Source: Dehalococcoidales bacterium
GTDB taxonomy: Bacteria; Chloroflexota; Dehalococcoidia; Dehalococcoidales; UBA5627
Length of the DNA: 18,964 nt
Direction: 5' to 3'
Assembly: GCA_012520835.1 (NCBI GenBank)
Contig: JAAYNN010000079.1
Span: forward strand, 1-18,964
Shown here one piece after another: positions 1 to 6,851 of the stretch. Each line of letters begins with the position of its first letter. Within the stretch, counting starts at the first letter, position 1. The notes under the pieces are model-generated. The model saw nothing but the letters and a program-made list of their open reading frames with translations, had not been told where the DNA came from and did no database searches. The translations under genes and the position numbers were made by a program.

Positions 1-591
1 GAAGCGGTAATTTTCGAGGTGGCTGATAGAAGGCTTGAAGCTTATCTCCAGCAGTTGATAATCCGGTATGGTAACAATTTCGGCAGGCTGCAATCTTTCC
101 AGTTCTACCCCAAGTCGGTGGAGGGGAAGCTGGGTGGTTGAGAACTCGCTGGTGGTAATATCCACGTAGGCAATACCGGCCATTTCGCCGTCCGTTATTA
201 CAGCGGCAAGATAATTATTGGCTTTGCCCTCCAGAAGCCCCGGCTCGACTACAGTTCCCGGCGTTACCAGGCGAACGACATCGCGTTCGACGATGCCCTT
301 TGTTTCTCCCGGCCTGGTAATCTGTTCGCAGATGGCGACTTTATAACCGCGTTTTATCAGCTTTGCCAGATAGTCATCCACTGCATGATAGGGGATGCCG
401 GCCATCGGTATTTTATAGTTTTTACCCATGCTGCGGGAGGTCAGTACGATTTCCAGTTCGCGTGAGGTGATTTTAGCATCCTCATCGAAGGTTTCGTAGA
501 AATCTCCCAGCCTGAAAAACAGAATGGCATGGGGATACTGCCGCTTGATTTTCAGGTACTGTTGACGGATTGGTGTCGGATTATCTTTCAT
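1..591 (-). CDS. mutS: DNA mismatch repair protein MutS, N-terminal part (cut by window edge)
   Basis: The minus strand from 591 encodes 197 residues that run off the left edge without a stop. They form the N-terminal mismatch-recognition domain of MutS, the dimeric ATPase that scans duplex DNA for mispairs and small loops. The diagnostic Phe-x-Glu motif, which wedges into the mismatch, is seen as GDFYE at about residues 29-33. It is followed by the family signatures MAGIPYHA (63-70), YKVAICEQ (83-90) and LVTPGT (108-113), then the start of the connector domain. The ATPase and clamp domains lie outside the window. ATG at 591 is chosen because an in-frame TAG lies five codons upstream. There is no Shine-Dalgarno, and a TAGAAT hexamer (601-606, minus) sits only 9 nt upstream, so the leader may be very short. 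Family assignment is secure. Confidence 0.96.
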   Translation of the reverse strand, partial: MKDNPTPIRQQYLKIKRQYPHAILFFRLGDFYETFDEDAKITSRELEIVLTSRSMGKNYKIPMAGIPYHAVDDYLAKLIKRGYKVAICEQITRPGETKGIVERDVVRLVTPGTVVEPGLLEGKANNYLAAVITDGEMAGIAYVDITTSEFSTTQLPLHRLGVELERLQPAEIVTIPDYQLLEISFKPSISHLENYRF

Positions 592-741
592 GATGGCAAT
601 ATTCTACTTGAAACAGAAGATAAATAAAAGTAGCACGAATGTATTATCGTGAAGTTAGAGATGGCTGTGCAGCATCCAAAATAAAAAAGAATTAATATGA
701 TCTTTGTGATAAAATTAAGGATAGTTTTTATGCAGGGATAG

Positions 742-1560
742 ATGATGAAATATAAATTACTGATTGTGGATGTCGACGGAACGCTGGTGGATAAAGACGG
801 CAGGATATCCGCGGCCGATGCACAGGCAATCGCTAAAGCGCAAGCGGGCGGAGTGCAGGTTTCGCTTTCTACCGGGCGGGTGATGAACGCCTGCCGCACT
901 ATTATCGAAGATCTATCGCTTAAAGGTTATCATACTTTTTTTGACGGAGCGGTTATCAGCGACCCTCTTACAAACGAGACCATCTATATGAAAACTATTG
1001 ATGAAAAGATGCTTAAAAGGGCGGTGGAGTTTGCCCGTGCCAATAATATATACCTTGAGCTATATACTACCGAAAAATTCTATGCCGAAAGGACGAACTG
1101 GTCGGATGCGGTACACCACAACTTCTTCGGAGTCGACCCTATAATTGAAAACCTCGACGAAATATGCGAAAGTCACAAAATCGTAAAGGCAGAGTTGATT
1201 TCACACAGCAAAGAGGAAGATGCTCAAATTCTGCTGTTTAAAAAGGAGTTCGACGGGGTATTTCATTTTTCCCCGGCTCACTCGCCGGCGTATCCCGATA
1301 TCGAGTTTATGAATATCGTTGATCCGGGGGTATCAAAGGGAGCCGCTTTACGGTTTTTAAGTGAATTCTATGGATGGAAAAAGGATGAAGTACTGGCGAT
1401 AGGGGATGGGCTTAACGATATACCTCTTTTTGAAGCGGCTGGAACGAGAGTGGCGATGGGAAACGCCTATGACGTATTGAAAACAATGGCAGATGACATA
1501 ACGCTCGACGTGGAGAATGGCGGAGTGGCGGCAGCCATCGCTAAATACCTGTTAAAATAA
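742..1560 (+). CDS. Cof-type HAD-superfamily phosphatase (HAD-IIB)
   Basis: A 272-residue cytosolic haloacid dehalogenase-type phosphohydrolase of the Cof/IIB group, the usual length for the family. All four catalytic motifs are visible: DVDGT at 10-14 (nucleophile Asp10, acid/base Asp12), STGR at 43-46, Lys199 in the SKGAAL segment, and GDGLND at 221-226 for magnesium binding. The region between motifs II and III is the C2 cap that sets substrate choice. Proteins of this kind dephosphorylate sugar phosphates, FMN or pyridoxal phosphate; the substrate cannot be read from sequence. Two adjacent ATGs (742 and 745) are possible starts, with a weak GGGA upstream. It is divergent from mutS and convergent with the next gene, whose stop lies 6 nt away with no terminator hairpin between. 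Confidence 0.93.
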   Translation: MMKYKLLIVDVDGTLVDKDGRISAADAQAIAKAQAGGVQVSLSTGRVMNACRTIIEDLSLKGYHTFFDGAVISDPLTNETIYMKTIDEKMLKRAVEFARANNIYLELYTTEKFYAERTNWSDAVHHNFFGVDPIIENLDEICESHKIVKAELISHSKEEDAQILLFKKEFDGVFHFSPAHSPAYPDIEFMNIVDPGVSKGAALRFLSEFYGWKKDEVLAIGDGLNDIPLFEAAGTRVAMGNAYDVLKTMADDITLDVENGGVAAAIAKYLLK

Positions 1561-1566
1561 AACCGC

Positions 1567-1926
1567 TCAATTATCTAGATTGTAGCGTTTCCTCAGTGCA
1601 TTAATATCCAGATTGCGTGCCCGAACCGGGGCCTGTGATTTATTATCGGTTCTTTCGCTGTTGATGGCTTCCATTTTGCTGTATTGAGCTGCCAGTATGG
1701 TGTTATCGATACTGCCGGTGCAGTTGTGGCATTTATGGGCGATGTAGAGTGCGTTATTATCTCTGGTAACCTTTTGCATGGTCGTATAACGCTGCCTCAT
1801 AGCTTCGATACTATTCCTGCGCTGCATCATATTTGCTTCCAGAAGTTCTTTGTTTACCGTTTCCCGCGACCTGATGAAATCCATAGCTCTGGCGCGATAA
1901 TAATTATCATCGTTGGAACGTAACAT
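1567..1926 (-). CDS. Small charged hypothetical protein with a CxxC and a repeated RxRY motif
   Basis: I do not recognise this 119-residue protein. It is rich in Arg, Asn and Met, has no signal peptide or membrane segment, and looks soluble and largely helical in its first 60 residues. Two short segments resemble each other, IEAMRQRY at 40-47 and INALRKRY at 108-115, the latter almost at the C-terminus. HKCHNC at 64-69 groups two Cys and two His and could bind a metal, though one cluster alone is weak evidence. GGGGGA about 7 nt before ATG 1926 is a good ribosome site, and a perfect TTGACA box upstream supports real transcription. A plus-strand reading frame over the same stretch has no comparable signals. 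The roles of its neighbours (HAD phosphatase, uvrC) give no clear hint. Confidence 0.72.
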   Translation of the reverse strand: MLRSNDDNYYRARAMDFIRSRETVNKELLEANMMQRRNSIEAMRQRYTTMQKVTRDNNALYIAHKCHNCTGSIDNTILAAQYSKMEAINSERTDNKSQAPVRARNLDINALRKRYNLDN

Positions 1927-1987
1927 TTCATAATCCCCCGTTGGCGATGATTATTTTTAAACCGTTCACATTTTAACAGGATTATCT

Positions 1988-2028
1988 ACGATTATATTTA
2001 ATTTAATATTTAATCGTGATATTGTCAA
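1988..2028 (-). promoter_or_regulatory. Promoter with overlapping dyad, upstream of the hypothetical gene at 1567-1926
   Basis: Read on the minus strand there is a perfect -35 TTGACA (2023-2028), a 17-nt spacer and a -10 TAAATT (2000-2005, 4 of 6 to consensus). A perfect 7-bp inverted repeat, ACGATTA (1988-1994) and TAATCGT (2011-2017), encloses the -10 box, which is the classic place for a repressor operator. No T-run follows on either strand, so it does not look like a terminator for uvrC. The operator role is inference. Confidence 0.5.
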
Positions 2029-2084
2029 GAGGTGTTTGGGTCATTATTTTGAGTATTTTATAAATTTTGAAAATTGCTGCTGTT

Positions 2085-3935
2085 TTACAGGTATTCTTTC
2101 AACCTTTGAGCAAGTGCCGCATTCAGGCCTTTTACAGCCGATAATTCTTCGATTGAAGCTGATTTGATTCCGGATACCGAACCGAATTGTTTTAACAGGG
2201 CTTTCTTGCGGGCTGGCCCGATGCCCGGTACTCCGTCAAGAGCGGAAACAAAGGTTTTCTTTTTATGCAGATTGTGGTGGTAGCCGACAGCGAAACGGTG
2301 CGCCTCGTCTCTGACCCGCTGCAGCAGTTGCAATGCCGGCGAATTTTTAGGCAGCACTATCGGCAAAGAAGCACCGGGGGTGAATATCTCTTCGTTTTCC
2401 TTTGCCAATCCGATTACATGTAGTGAATCAATTTCGATGTCTTTCAGGATTTCCATTACCGAACTGACCTGTCCTTTACCCCCGTCTATCAATATAAGGT
2501 CGGGGATGATTTTCCAGGTATCGGCAGTCTCCTGGCGGCTATCCCTGTAACGGCCAAAACGGCGCCTGATAACTTCCTGCATCATGGCATAATCGTTCGG
2601 TTGCTGCAGGGTTTTAATTTTGAAACGGCGATAATGAGCGGTTTTAGGGCGCCCTTTTTCAAAGACTACCATGCTGCCGACAGCATCCTTGCCCTGTATA
2701 TTCGAGATATCGTAACCCTCAATTCGATGCGGCAATGCCGTCATGTCGAGTGTTTTCTGCAATTCTTCCAGTGCCGCATTGATGCCGGACTGGCCGGATA
2801 TCTGTTTTATCTTCAACTCCTCGAGTCCGCGTTTGGCATTCAGGGCTGCCGTATCCACAAGCTGCTTTTTATCTCCCCTTAAAGGCGATTGTATCTTCAC
2901 AGCGCTGCCTTTTTTCTTGGCAAGCCAGCCCTCGATAACGGCTTTATCCAGTATTGGATATTGCAACAGGATGAGTGAGGGGACATAGGTTGCTGAAGAG
3001 TAGAACTGCTTTACGAAATCGGTCATTACCTGCATGGCTTCTTCCGATAGAGTTCCCTGCATGGTGAACCCCTCTCTGCCGATGATCCTGCCGCTGCGAA
3101 TAAAGAATATCTGGGCATACGCCATATCCTTCTCCTGTGCAAAGGCAATCACATCCTGTTCGCCTTTTACCCTTGTGGCCAGCTTCTGCCAGTTAATCAC
3201 TTCTTTTACCGCTTTAATCTGGTCTCTGAGAACCGCTGCTTTTTCATATTCCAGTTTGGCAGCAGCCTGCTGCATGTTATTTTCCAGTTGCCGCACCACT
3301 TTTTCCTGTTTCCCTTCCAGAAATAAAATCAAGCGCATGATAGATTCATTATACTCTTCGGGTGAAACGGCGTTGATACAGGGGCCGGGGCATTTATGGA
3401 TATCATATTCCAGGCAGGGCCGCGCCAGTTTCTTGCTCAGGTCTTTAACGCATGAACGAAAGGGGAATATTTCCTTTATTATTTTCAATGTCTGCTTGAT
3501 GGAATGGGTACTGGAGAATGGGCCGAAATAGCGTGCGCCGTCATCTTCCAGTTTGCGCGTAATCCGCAAGCTGGGATAATCCTCGTTGAGGGATATTTTC
3601 AGGTAAGGGAAGGTCTTATCATCCTTCAACCTGATATTGTAATAGGGTTTATGCCTCTTGATAAGGTTAAGTTCCAGTATCAGCGCTTCTTCTTCGGAGG
3701 CTGTTATAAAGTAATCGAAATCTTTTATACGCGGCACCATGTGAGTAAGCTTAAAACTCTGGTCCTGCGACTTGTTAAAATATGATCTGACGCGGTTTTT
3801 CAGATTAACCGCTTTGCCGACATAAATAATCCTACCATCGCAATCCCGCATGATATAAACGCCGGGATTTTCAGGCAATCTTTTTACTTTTGCTAAAAGC
3901 TGGTTTTCGCTGCTTTCGTTCAATGCTTTTTCCAT
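2085..3935 (-). CDS. uvrC: UvrABC excinuclease subunit C
   Basis: A 616-residue UvrC, full length for the family, which makes both incisions around bulky DNA lesions in complex with UvrB. Domains in order: GIY-YIG nuclease for the 3' cut (GVY at 25-27, YVGKA at 38-42); four Cys at 162, 174, 182 and 186, spaced 12-8-4 exactly as the [4Fe-4S] ligands of E. coli UvrC; the UVR/UvrB-binding helical pair at about 212-246; an RNase H-like domain for the 5' cut with Asp409, Asp484 and His546; and tandem helix-hairpin-helix motifs at about 566-616. ATG 3935 has no Shine-Dalgarno but lies just below a promoter, so the transcript may start almost at the codon. It is the only gene in its unit: a terminator closes the upstream gene. 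Confidence 0.97.
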   Translation of the reverse strand: MEKALNESSENQLLAKVKRLPENPGVYIMRDCDGRIIYVGKAVNLKNRVRSYFNKSQDQSFKLTHMVPRIKDFDYFITASEEEALILELNLIKRHKPYYNIRLKDDKTFPYLKISLNEDYPSLRITRKLEDDGARYFGPFSSTHSIKQTLKIIKEIFPFRSCVKDLSKKLARPCLEYDIHKCPGPCINAVSPEEYNESIMRLILFLEGKQEKVVRQLENNMQQAAAKLEYEKAAVLRDQIKAVKEVINWQKLATRVKGEQDVIAFAQEKDMAYAQIFFIRSGRIIGREGFTMQGTLSEEAMQVMTDFVKQFYSSATYVPSLILLQYPILDKAVIEGWLAKKKGSAVKIQSPLRGDKKQLVDTAALNAKRGLEELKIKQISGQSGINAALEELQKTLDMTALPHRIEGYDISNIQGKDAVGSMVVFEKGRPKTAHYRRFKIKTLQQPNDYAMMQEVIRRRFGRYRDSRQETADTWKIIPDLILIDGGKGQVSSVMEILKDIEIDSLHVIGLAKENEEIFTPGASLPIVLPKNSPALQLLQRVRDEAHRFAVGYHHNLHKKKTFVSALDGVPGIGPARKKALLKQFGSVSGIKSASIEELSAVKGLNAALAQRLKEYL

Positions 3936-3950
3936 ATGTTTACCAGTTGT

Positions 3951-3978
3951 ATTGTATCACAGCGTAATCATGGGGCAA
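3951..3978 (-). promoter_or_regulatory. Probable uvrC promoter
   Basis: On the minus strand TTGCCC (3973-3978) is followed after 16 nt by TACAAT (3951-3956), 4 of 6 and 5 of 6 to the sigma-70 consensus. Transcription would begin near 3944, leaving a leader of roughly 8-10 nt before the uvrC ATG at 3935. That agrees with the lack of a Shine-Dalgarno there. Confidence 0.5.
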
Positions 3979-4023
3979 ACGAAGACAAAAAAACATATAC
4001 CGTCAGGGAGATGGCGGAAAATA

Positions 4024-4067
4024 CAAAAATATCCAACTCCTCTGTTTATAATATTGAAACAGAGGAG
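4024..4067 (-). terminator. Hairpin terminator of the alanine-rich gene
   Basis: A perfect 11-bp inverted repeat, CTCCTCTGTTT (4037-4047) and AAACAGAGGAG (4057-4067), with a 9-nt loop. On the minus strand it is followed within a few bases by a T-rich stretch (4024-4036). The plus-strand flank is not T-rich, so it works for the minus-strand gene ending at 4102. It separates that gene from uvrC. Confidence 0.72.
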
Positions 4068-4101
4068 CAGATAAAAATCGTGTTGAAGCTTACTTCATTA
4101 A

Positions 4102-4779
4102 TCAGGACTTCGAGATATTATTCAAAGCGTCTAAATGTTTTGTCGTTTCTTCGGCTTTATTCAATAATTGTTCGGATAAAGTAGTAAGTGTTCCTGCTGC
4201 TTGGATTACCGATTTAATCGAAAATGACGCTAAAGATGCAATTTCTGAGGCCGCTTTAGCGGCTTTCTCAGCCGCCAGATCGCCGGCTTTAACCGCTCTG
4301 TCGGCGGCAAGTTCGTTAGCTTTGCGCATTTCCTCGGCTTTACGTGCTGCTTCGTCGGATAACTGTTTAAAAATATCGATGGCATTTTTGGCAGCCTTAT
4401 CGGCCTCGTCGGCTTTCTGTGCTGCTCGTTCCGAAGCGGCAATGGCGCCGTTAGCGATAGCTTCGGCTTTGCTGGCGGCATCGGTGGCAGCTTTTGTCGC
4501 CTGAGCGGCAGCCTGCTGACCGGCTTGCTTGGCTTCTTCAGCCCTTTTACTGGCTTCATTGGAAGCGTTGGTGGCTGAAATTGCAGCATCGTTGGATGCT
4601 CTGGCAGCTGCTTCCGCGCGGCGGGCGGCTTCGGCGGCTGCTTCAATACTGGCATCCATTTCATCGAGTATTTGCGGCAAAGGCTTGGTAAGTATCTTGG
4701 CGCGCCTGTATTGAGCTTCCTCTTCGGATACCGTATCCGTTATTTTTTCTGCTTTATTTTTTTCTTTTTTTTGAGACAT
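4102..4779 (-). CDS. Alanine-rich coiled-coil protein of unknown function
   Basis: A 225-residue protein that I cannot assign to a function. After a basic, Lys-rich start (1-12) and a Pro-containing stretch (about 30-36), residues 45-185 are close to one-third alanine. Ala falls at 3- and 4-residue spacing almost without break (for example 65, 69, 72, 76, 80, 83, 86, 90, 94, 97, 101), the pattern of a tight Ala-heptad coiled coil, with Glu, Lys and Asp on the outer faces. The last 45 residues are less Ala-rich and more amphipathic. There is no signal peptide or membrane span. LEA-type, phasin-type and apolipoprotein-like families share this composition, so hits to them may only reflect bias. 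GGAGGA 4-5 nt upstream of ATG 4779 is a strong ribosome site. The gene has its own promoter and terminator, so it is monocistronic. Confidence 0.82.
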   Translation of the reverse strand: MSQKKEKNKAEKITDTVSEEEAQYRRAKILTKPLPQILDEMDASIEAAAEAARRAEAAARASNDAAISATNASNEASKRAEEAKQAGQQAAAQATKAATDAASKAEAIANGAIAASERAAQKADEADKAAKNAIDIFKQLSDEAARKAEEMRKANELAADRAVKAGDLAAEKAAKAASEIASLASFSIKSVIQAAGTLTTLSEQLLNKAEETTKHLDALNNISKS

Positions 4780-4839
4780 ATTTCCTCCGTCCCTAAGGTG
4801 TCTGAACTACCTTTCTGGTAATATTTCACCGGGATATAA

Positions 4840-4890
4840 ATAGTATTATTAAAATCTAATTGCTTGTCAACAGTACTTGGGTACTTGACC
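4840..4890 (-). promoter_or_regulatory. Promoter of the alanine-rich gene with overlapping dyad
   Basis: On the minus strand a perfect TTGACA (4865-4870) precedes weak -10 candidates: TAATAC at 16-nt spacing or TACTAT at 19-nt spacing, within 4840-4848. The -35 is inside an imperfect inverted repeat: GTCAACAGTAC (4866-4876), a TTGG loop, then GTACTTGAC (4881-4889), which differs only by a 2-nt insertion. The mirrored half gives TTGACC (4885-4890) on the plus strand toward the recombinase gene, but I find no good -10 at the right distance there. Confidence 0.4.
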
Positions 4891-4953
4891 AGAACTTAAT
4901 TTATTTATTGAGTTATGTTAAAATAGGGGAAACTCAAACAGTGAGGAGGAAAA

Positions 4954-5868
4954 ATGAAGGAAGATATAGAAAGCTTTTTAAATTACCTTACTGTAGAAAA
5001 AGGATTTTCGGGAAACACTATCGAGGCCTATCGTAACGATTTAATGCAGCTATTGCGGTTTGCAGAAAAAGAAACGTTGAAAAAGAGCATCATTCCGGCG
5101 TGGGATAATTTCAGCCGACAGAGCATGTTGGGTTATGTATTGAATCTCAAGGAAAGAAATTATGCCGTTACCACCGTTGCTCGTAAAGTGGCCGCTGCAA
5201 AATCATTTTTCAGTTTTATGGTTTCAGAGGGTAAACTGAGGAAAGACCCGACCGAGAATATCATTTCTCCTAAAGTAGGGAAGCCGTTGCCGGAGGCACT
5301 TTCCGTCAGCCAGGTCAGAAAGTTGATTGAACAGCCGGCGAAGTCGGCTACTCCGGATGCCAGGCGTGACAGAGCTATGCTTGAACTTCTCTATGCCAGC
5401 GGTATGCGGGTAAGCGAACTGATTTCATTGAATCTGGGTGATATCGACATCAATAATTGTTTTGTACGTTGCTTCGGTAAAGGCAGCAAGGAGAGGATGG
5501 TGCCTATTTATCCGCAGGCGGCAAAAATCGTCGACGAATATATCAAAGATGTCAGACCTTTATGGATACAACGGGAAACCGAGAAGGCTTTGTTTTTAAA
5601 TCAGCGCGGCGAACGTTTAACCAGACAGGGTTTGTGGCAGATACTGAAAAATTATGCCAGGGAAGCCGGTCTTGATAAACAGGTTACCCCTCATACTTTA
5701 AGGCATAGCTTTGCCACACACATGTTGAGCGGCGGTGCAGACTTAAGGTCGGTACAGGAACTCCTGGGGCATGCCAATATCTCCACAACGCAGATTTATA
5801 CGCACCTGACATCGGAGCATGTCAGAAATACCTATGAAAAAGCCCATCCGAGGGCCAAGCAGTCTTAA
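4954..5868 (+). CDS. xerD: Tyrosine site-specific recombinase, XerC/XerD type
   Basis: A 304-residue tyrosine recombinase, the normal size for Xer proteins, which resolve chromosome dimers at dif near the division septum. The N-terminal SAM-like core-binding domain covers about 1-105 and the catalytic domain about 110-300. The full catalytic set is present: Arg152 (SGMRVSEL), Lys176 (GKGSKER), His247 and Arg250 (HTLRHSFATH), His273 (LGHANI) and nucleophile Tyr282. AGGAGG 5 nt before ATG 4954 is a near-perfect ribosome site. It heads a plus-strand run with a small membrane protein and pcm, and nothing around it suggests an integrated element: no phage genes, no tRNA attachment site. A host Xer protein is therefore preferred over an integrase. 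XerC and XerD cannot be separated safely by eye. Confidence 0.92.
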   Translation: MKEDIESFLNYLTVEKGFSGNTIEAYRNDLMQLLRFAEKETLKKSIIPAWDNFSRQSMLGYVLNLKERNYAVTTVARKVAAAKSFFSFMVSEGKLRKDPTENIISPKVGKPLPEALSVSQVRKLIEQPAKSATPDARRDRAMLELLYASGMRVSELISLNLGDIDINNCFVRCFGKGSKERMVPIYPQAAKIVDEYIKDVRPLWIQRETEKALFLNQRGERLTRQGLWQILKNYAREAGLDKQVTPHTLRHSFATHMLSGGADLRSVQELLGHANISTTQIYTHLTSEHVRNTYEKAHPRAKQS

Positions 5869-5894
5869 TTATGTGATTTTTGGGGAGGTCTTCT

Positions 5895-6188
5895 GTGGCG
5901 GTTAGAAAAAAACGCGGTAAAGGAAAATATGCTTATCAGGCCCAAAAAGCCGACAGGCAGATAGATAGGTCGGGGACGGTTTCCAGGGCTGTTGTTTCCG
6001 ATTCCGAAAACCATATACAGGCAGTTGCAAATACAATAGAAGAAAATATTACTGTACATAACGAGAATAGTGCTGTTATGCCTGTTAATATCGGTAAAAT
6101 CGATTTGATATATGAAATAAAGCGTATTGCTATTATTGCGGCTATTGTAATCGCATTATTAGTAATATTATTTATTGTGTTAAAATAA
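5895..6188 (+). CDS. Small basic protein with a C-terminal membrane anchor
   Basis: A 97-residue protein of unknown function starting at GTG 5895, chosen because GGGGAGG ends 6 nt upstream; an earlier in-frame TTG at 5880 would overlap that site. The N-terminus is strongly basic (VRKKRGKGK, residues 3-11), the middle is polar, and residues 78-96 are an uninterrupted hydrophobic stretch of Ile, Ala, Val and Leu that ends one residue before the stop. This is a tail-anchor layout, with the basic part expected in the cytoplasm. It lies 26 nt after the Xer recombinase and 24 nt before pcm, so it is probably cotranscribed with both. No enzyme motif or cysteine is present. Confidence 0.78.
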   Translation: MAVRKKRGKGKYAYQAQKADRQIDRSGTVSRAVVSDSENHIQAVANTIEENITVHNENSAVMPVNIGKIDLIYEIKRIAIIAAIVIALLVILFIVLK

Positions 6189-6212
6189 GCTGTTAATCGA
6201 GGTTTGCTCATC

Positions 6213-6851
6213 GTGAATTATGAGACAGCGAGAAGTGCGCTGGTAAATAATTTGAAAGCACACATCGGTGATGAGCATGTCCTGGAAGCCATGTTGCGTG
6301 TGCCGCGGGAGTTTTTTGTTTCCCCGGATGAAAAGCACCTGGCTTATGAAGACAGGCCCTTGTCGATCGGCATGGGGCAAACGATTTCACAGCCCTATAT
6401 TGTAGCGCTTATGACTGAGGCCCTCGAGCTTAGCAGCAGGGAAAAAGTCCTTGAGATTGGTACGGGAAGCGGTTATCAAACAGCCGTTTTGGCGGAATTG
6501 TCCAAATTGGTGATAACCGTTGAACGGATCCCTGAATTAGCCCGGCAGGCAAAAGACAGGCTCGATGTACTTGGATATAAGAATATTATTGCTGAGATAG
6601 CTGAACCAGAGATAGGCTGGCAGGCCGCAGCGCCCTATGAGGCAATAATTGTTACGGCCGCAGCCCCGTATATTCCGGAAAAACTTCTGGCACAATTGGC
6701 AGTCGGAGGAAGGATGGTAATACCGGTGGGTTCTCGTTATGAACAGAACTTATATAAAGTCATAAAATACGCGGATAGAAACGAAATCCACAACCTGTGT
6801 GGATGCCGTTTTGTGTCCCTTATCGGGAAAGATGCCTGGGATGAAGAGTAA
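6213..6851 (+). CDS. pcm: Protein-L-isoaspartate O-methyltransferase
   Basis: A 212-residue cytosolic enzyme that methylates L-isoaspartyl residues in aged proteins with S-adenosylmethionine, starting their repair. Signatures: AYEDRPLSIGMGQTIS (44-59), where Thr57 and Ser59 sit in the substrate loop; SAM motif I LEIGTGSGYQT (80-90); the acidic end of strand 2 at Glu104; VTAAAP (147-152); and the late LIGKDAW block near the end. The loop normally GDG is AEP here (130-132), an unusual change at a SAM-contacting site. GTG 6213 is preferred because GAGG (6199-6202) lies 10 nt upstream; TTG at 6204 would be too close. The 3' end overlaps the next gene by 11 nt, so translation of the two is likely coupled. 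Confidence 0.93.
   Translation: MNYETARSALVNNLKAHIGDEHVLEAMLRVPREFFVSPDEKHLAYEDRPLSIGMGQTISQPYIVALMTEALELSSREKVLEIGTGSGYQTAVLAELSKLVITVERIPELARQAKDRLDVLGYKNIIAEIAEPEIGWQAAAPYEAIIVTAAAPYIPEKLLAQLAVGGRMVIPVGSRYEQNLYKVIKYADRNEIHNLCGCRFVSLIGKDAWDEE

Noticed and set aside
3936..4184. Plus-strand reading frame with an HTH-like segment (VREMAENTKISNSSVYN) reminiscent of mariner-type transposase N-termini
   Set aside because: It has no ribosome site, starts at the uvrC start codon on the opposite strand, spans the uvrC promoter and the 11-bp terminator hairpin, and runs antisense into the alanine-rich gene. The resemblance is short and likely fortuitous; a decayed transposase fragment cannot be excluded.
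4230..4664. Long alternative frames on both strands inside the alanine-rich gene
   Set aside because: They arise from the repetitive GC-rich GCN codons of the alanine-rich frame; none has a ribosome site, and their compositions are implausible for proteins.
4954..5868. Tyrosine recombinase considered as a sign of an integrative element
   Set aside because: No tRNA, attachment-site repeats, excisionase, phage or conjugation genes are in the window, and the neighbours are housekeeping genes; a host Xer protein is the simpler reading.
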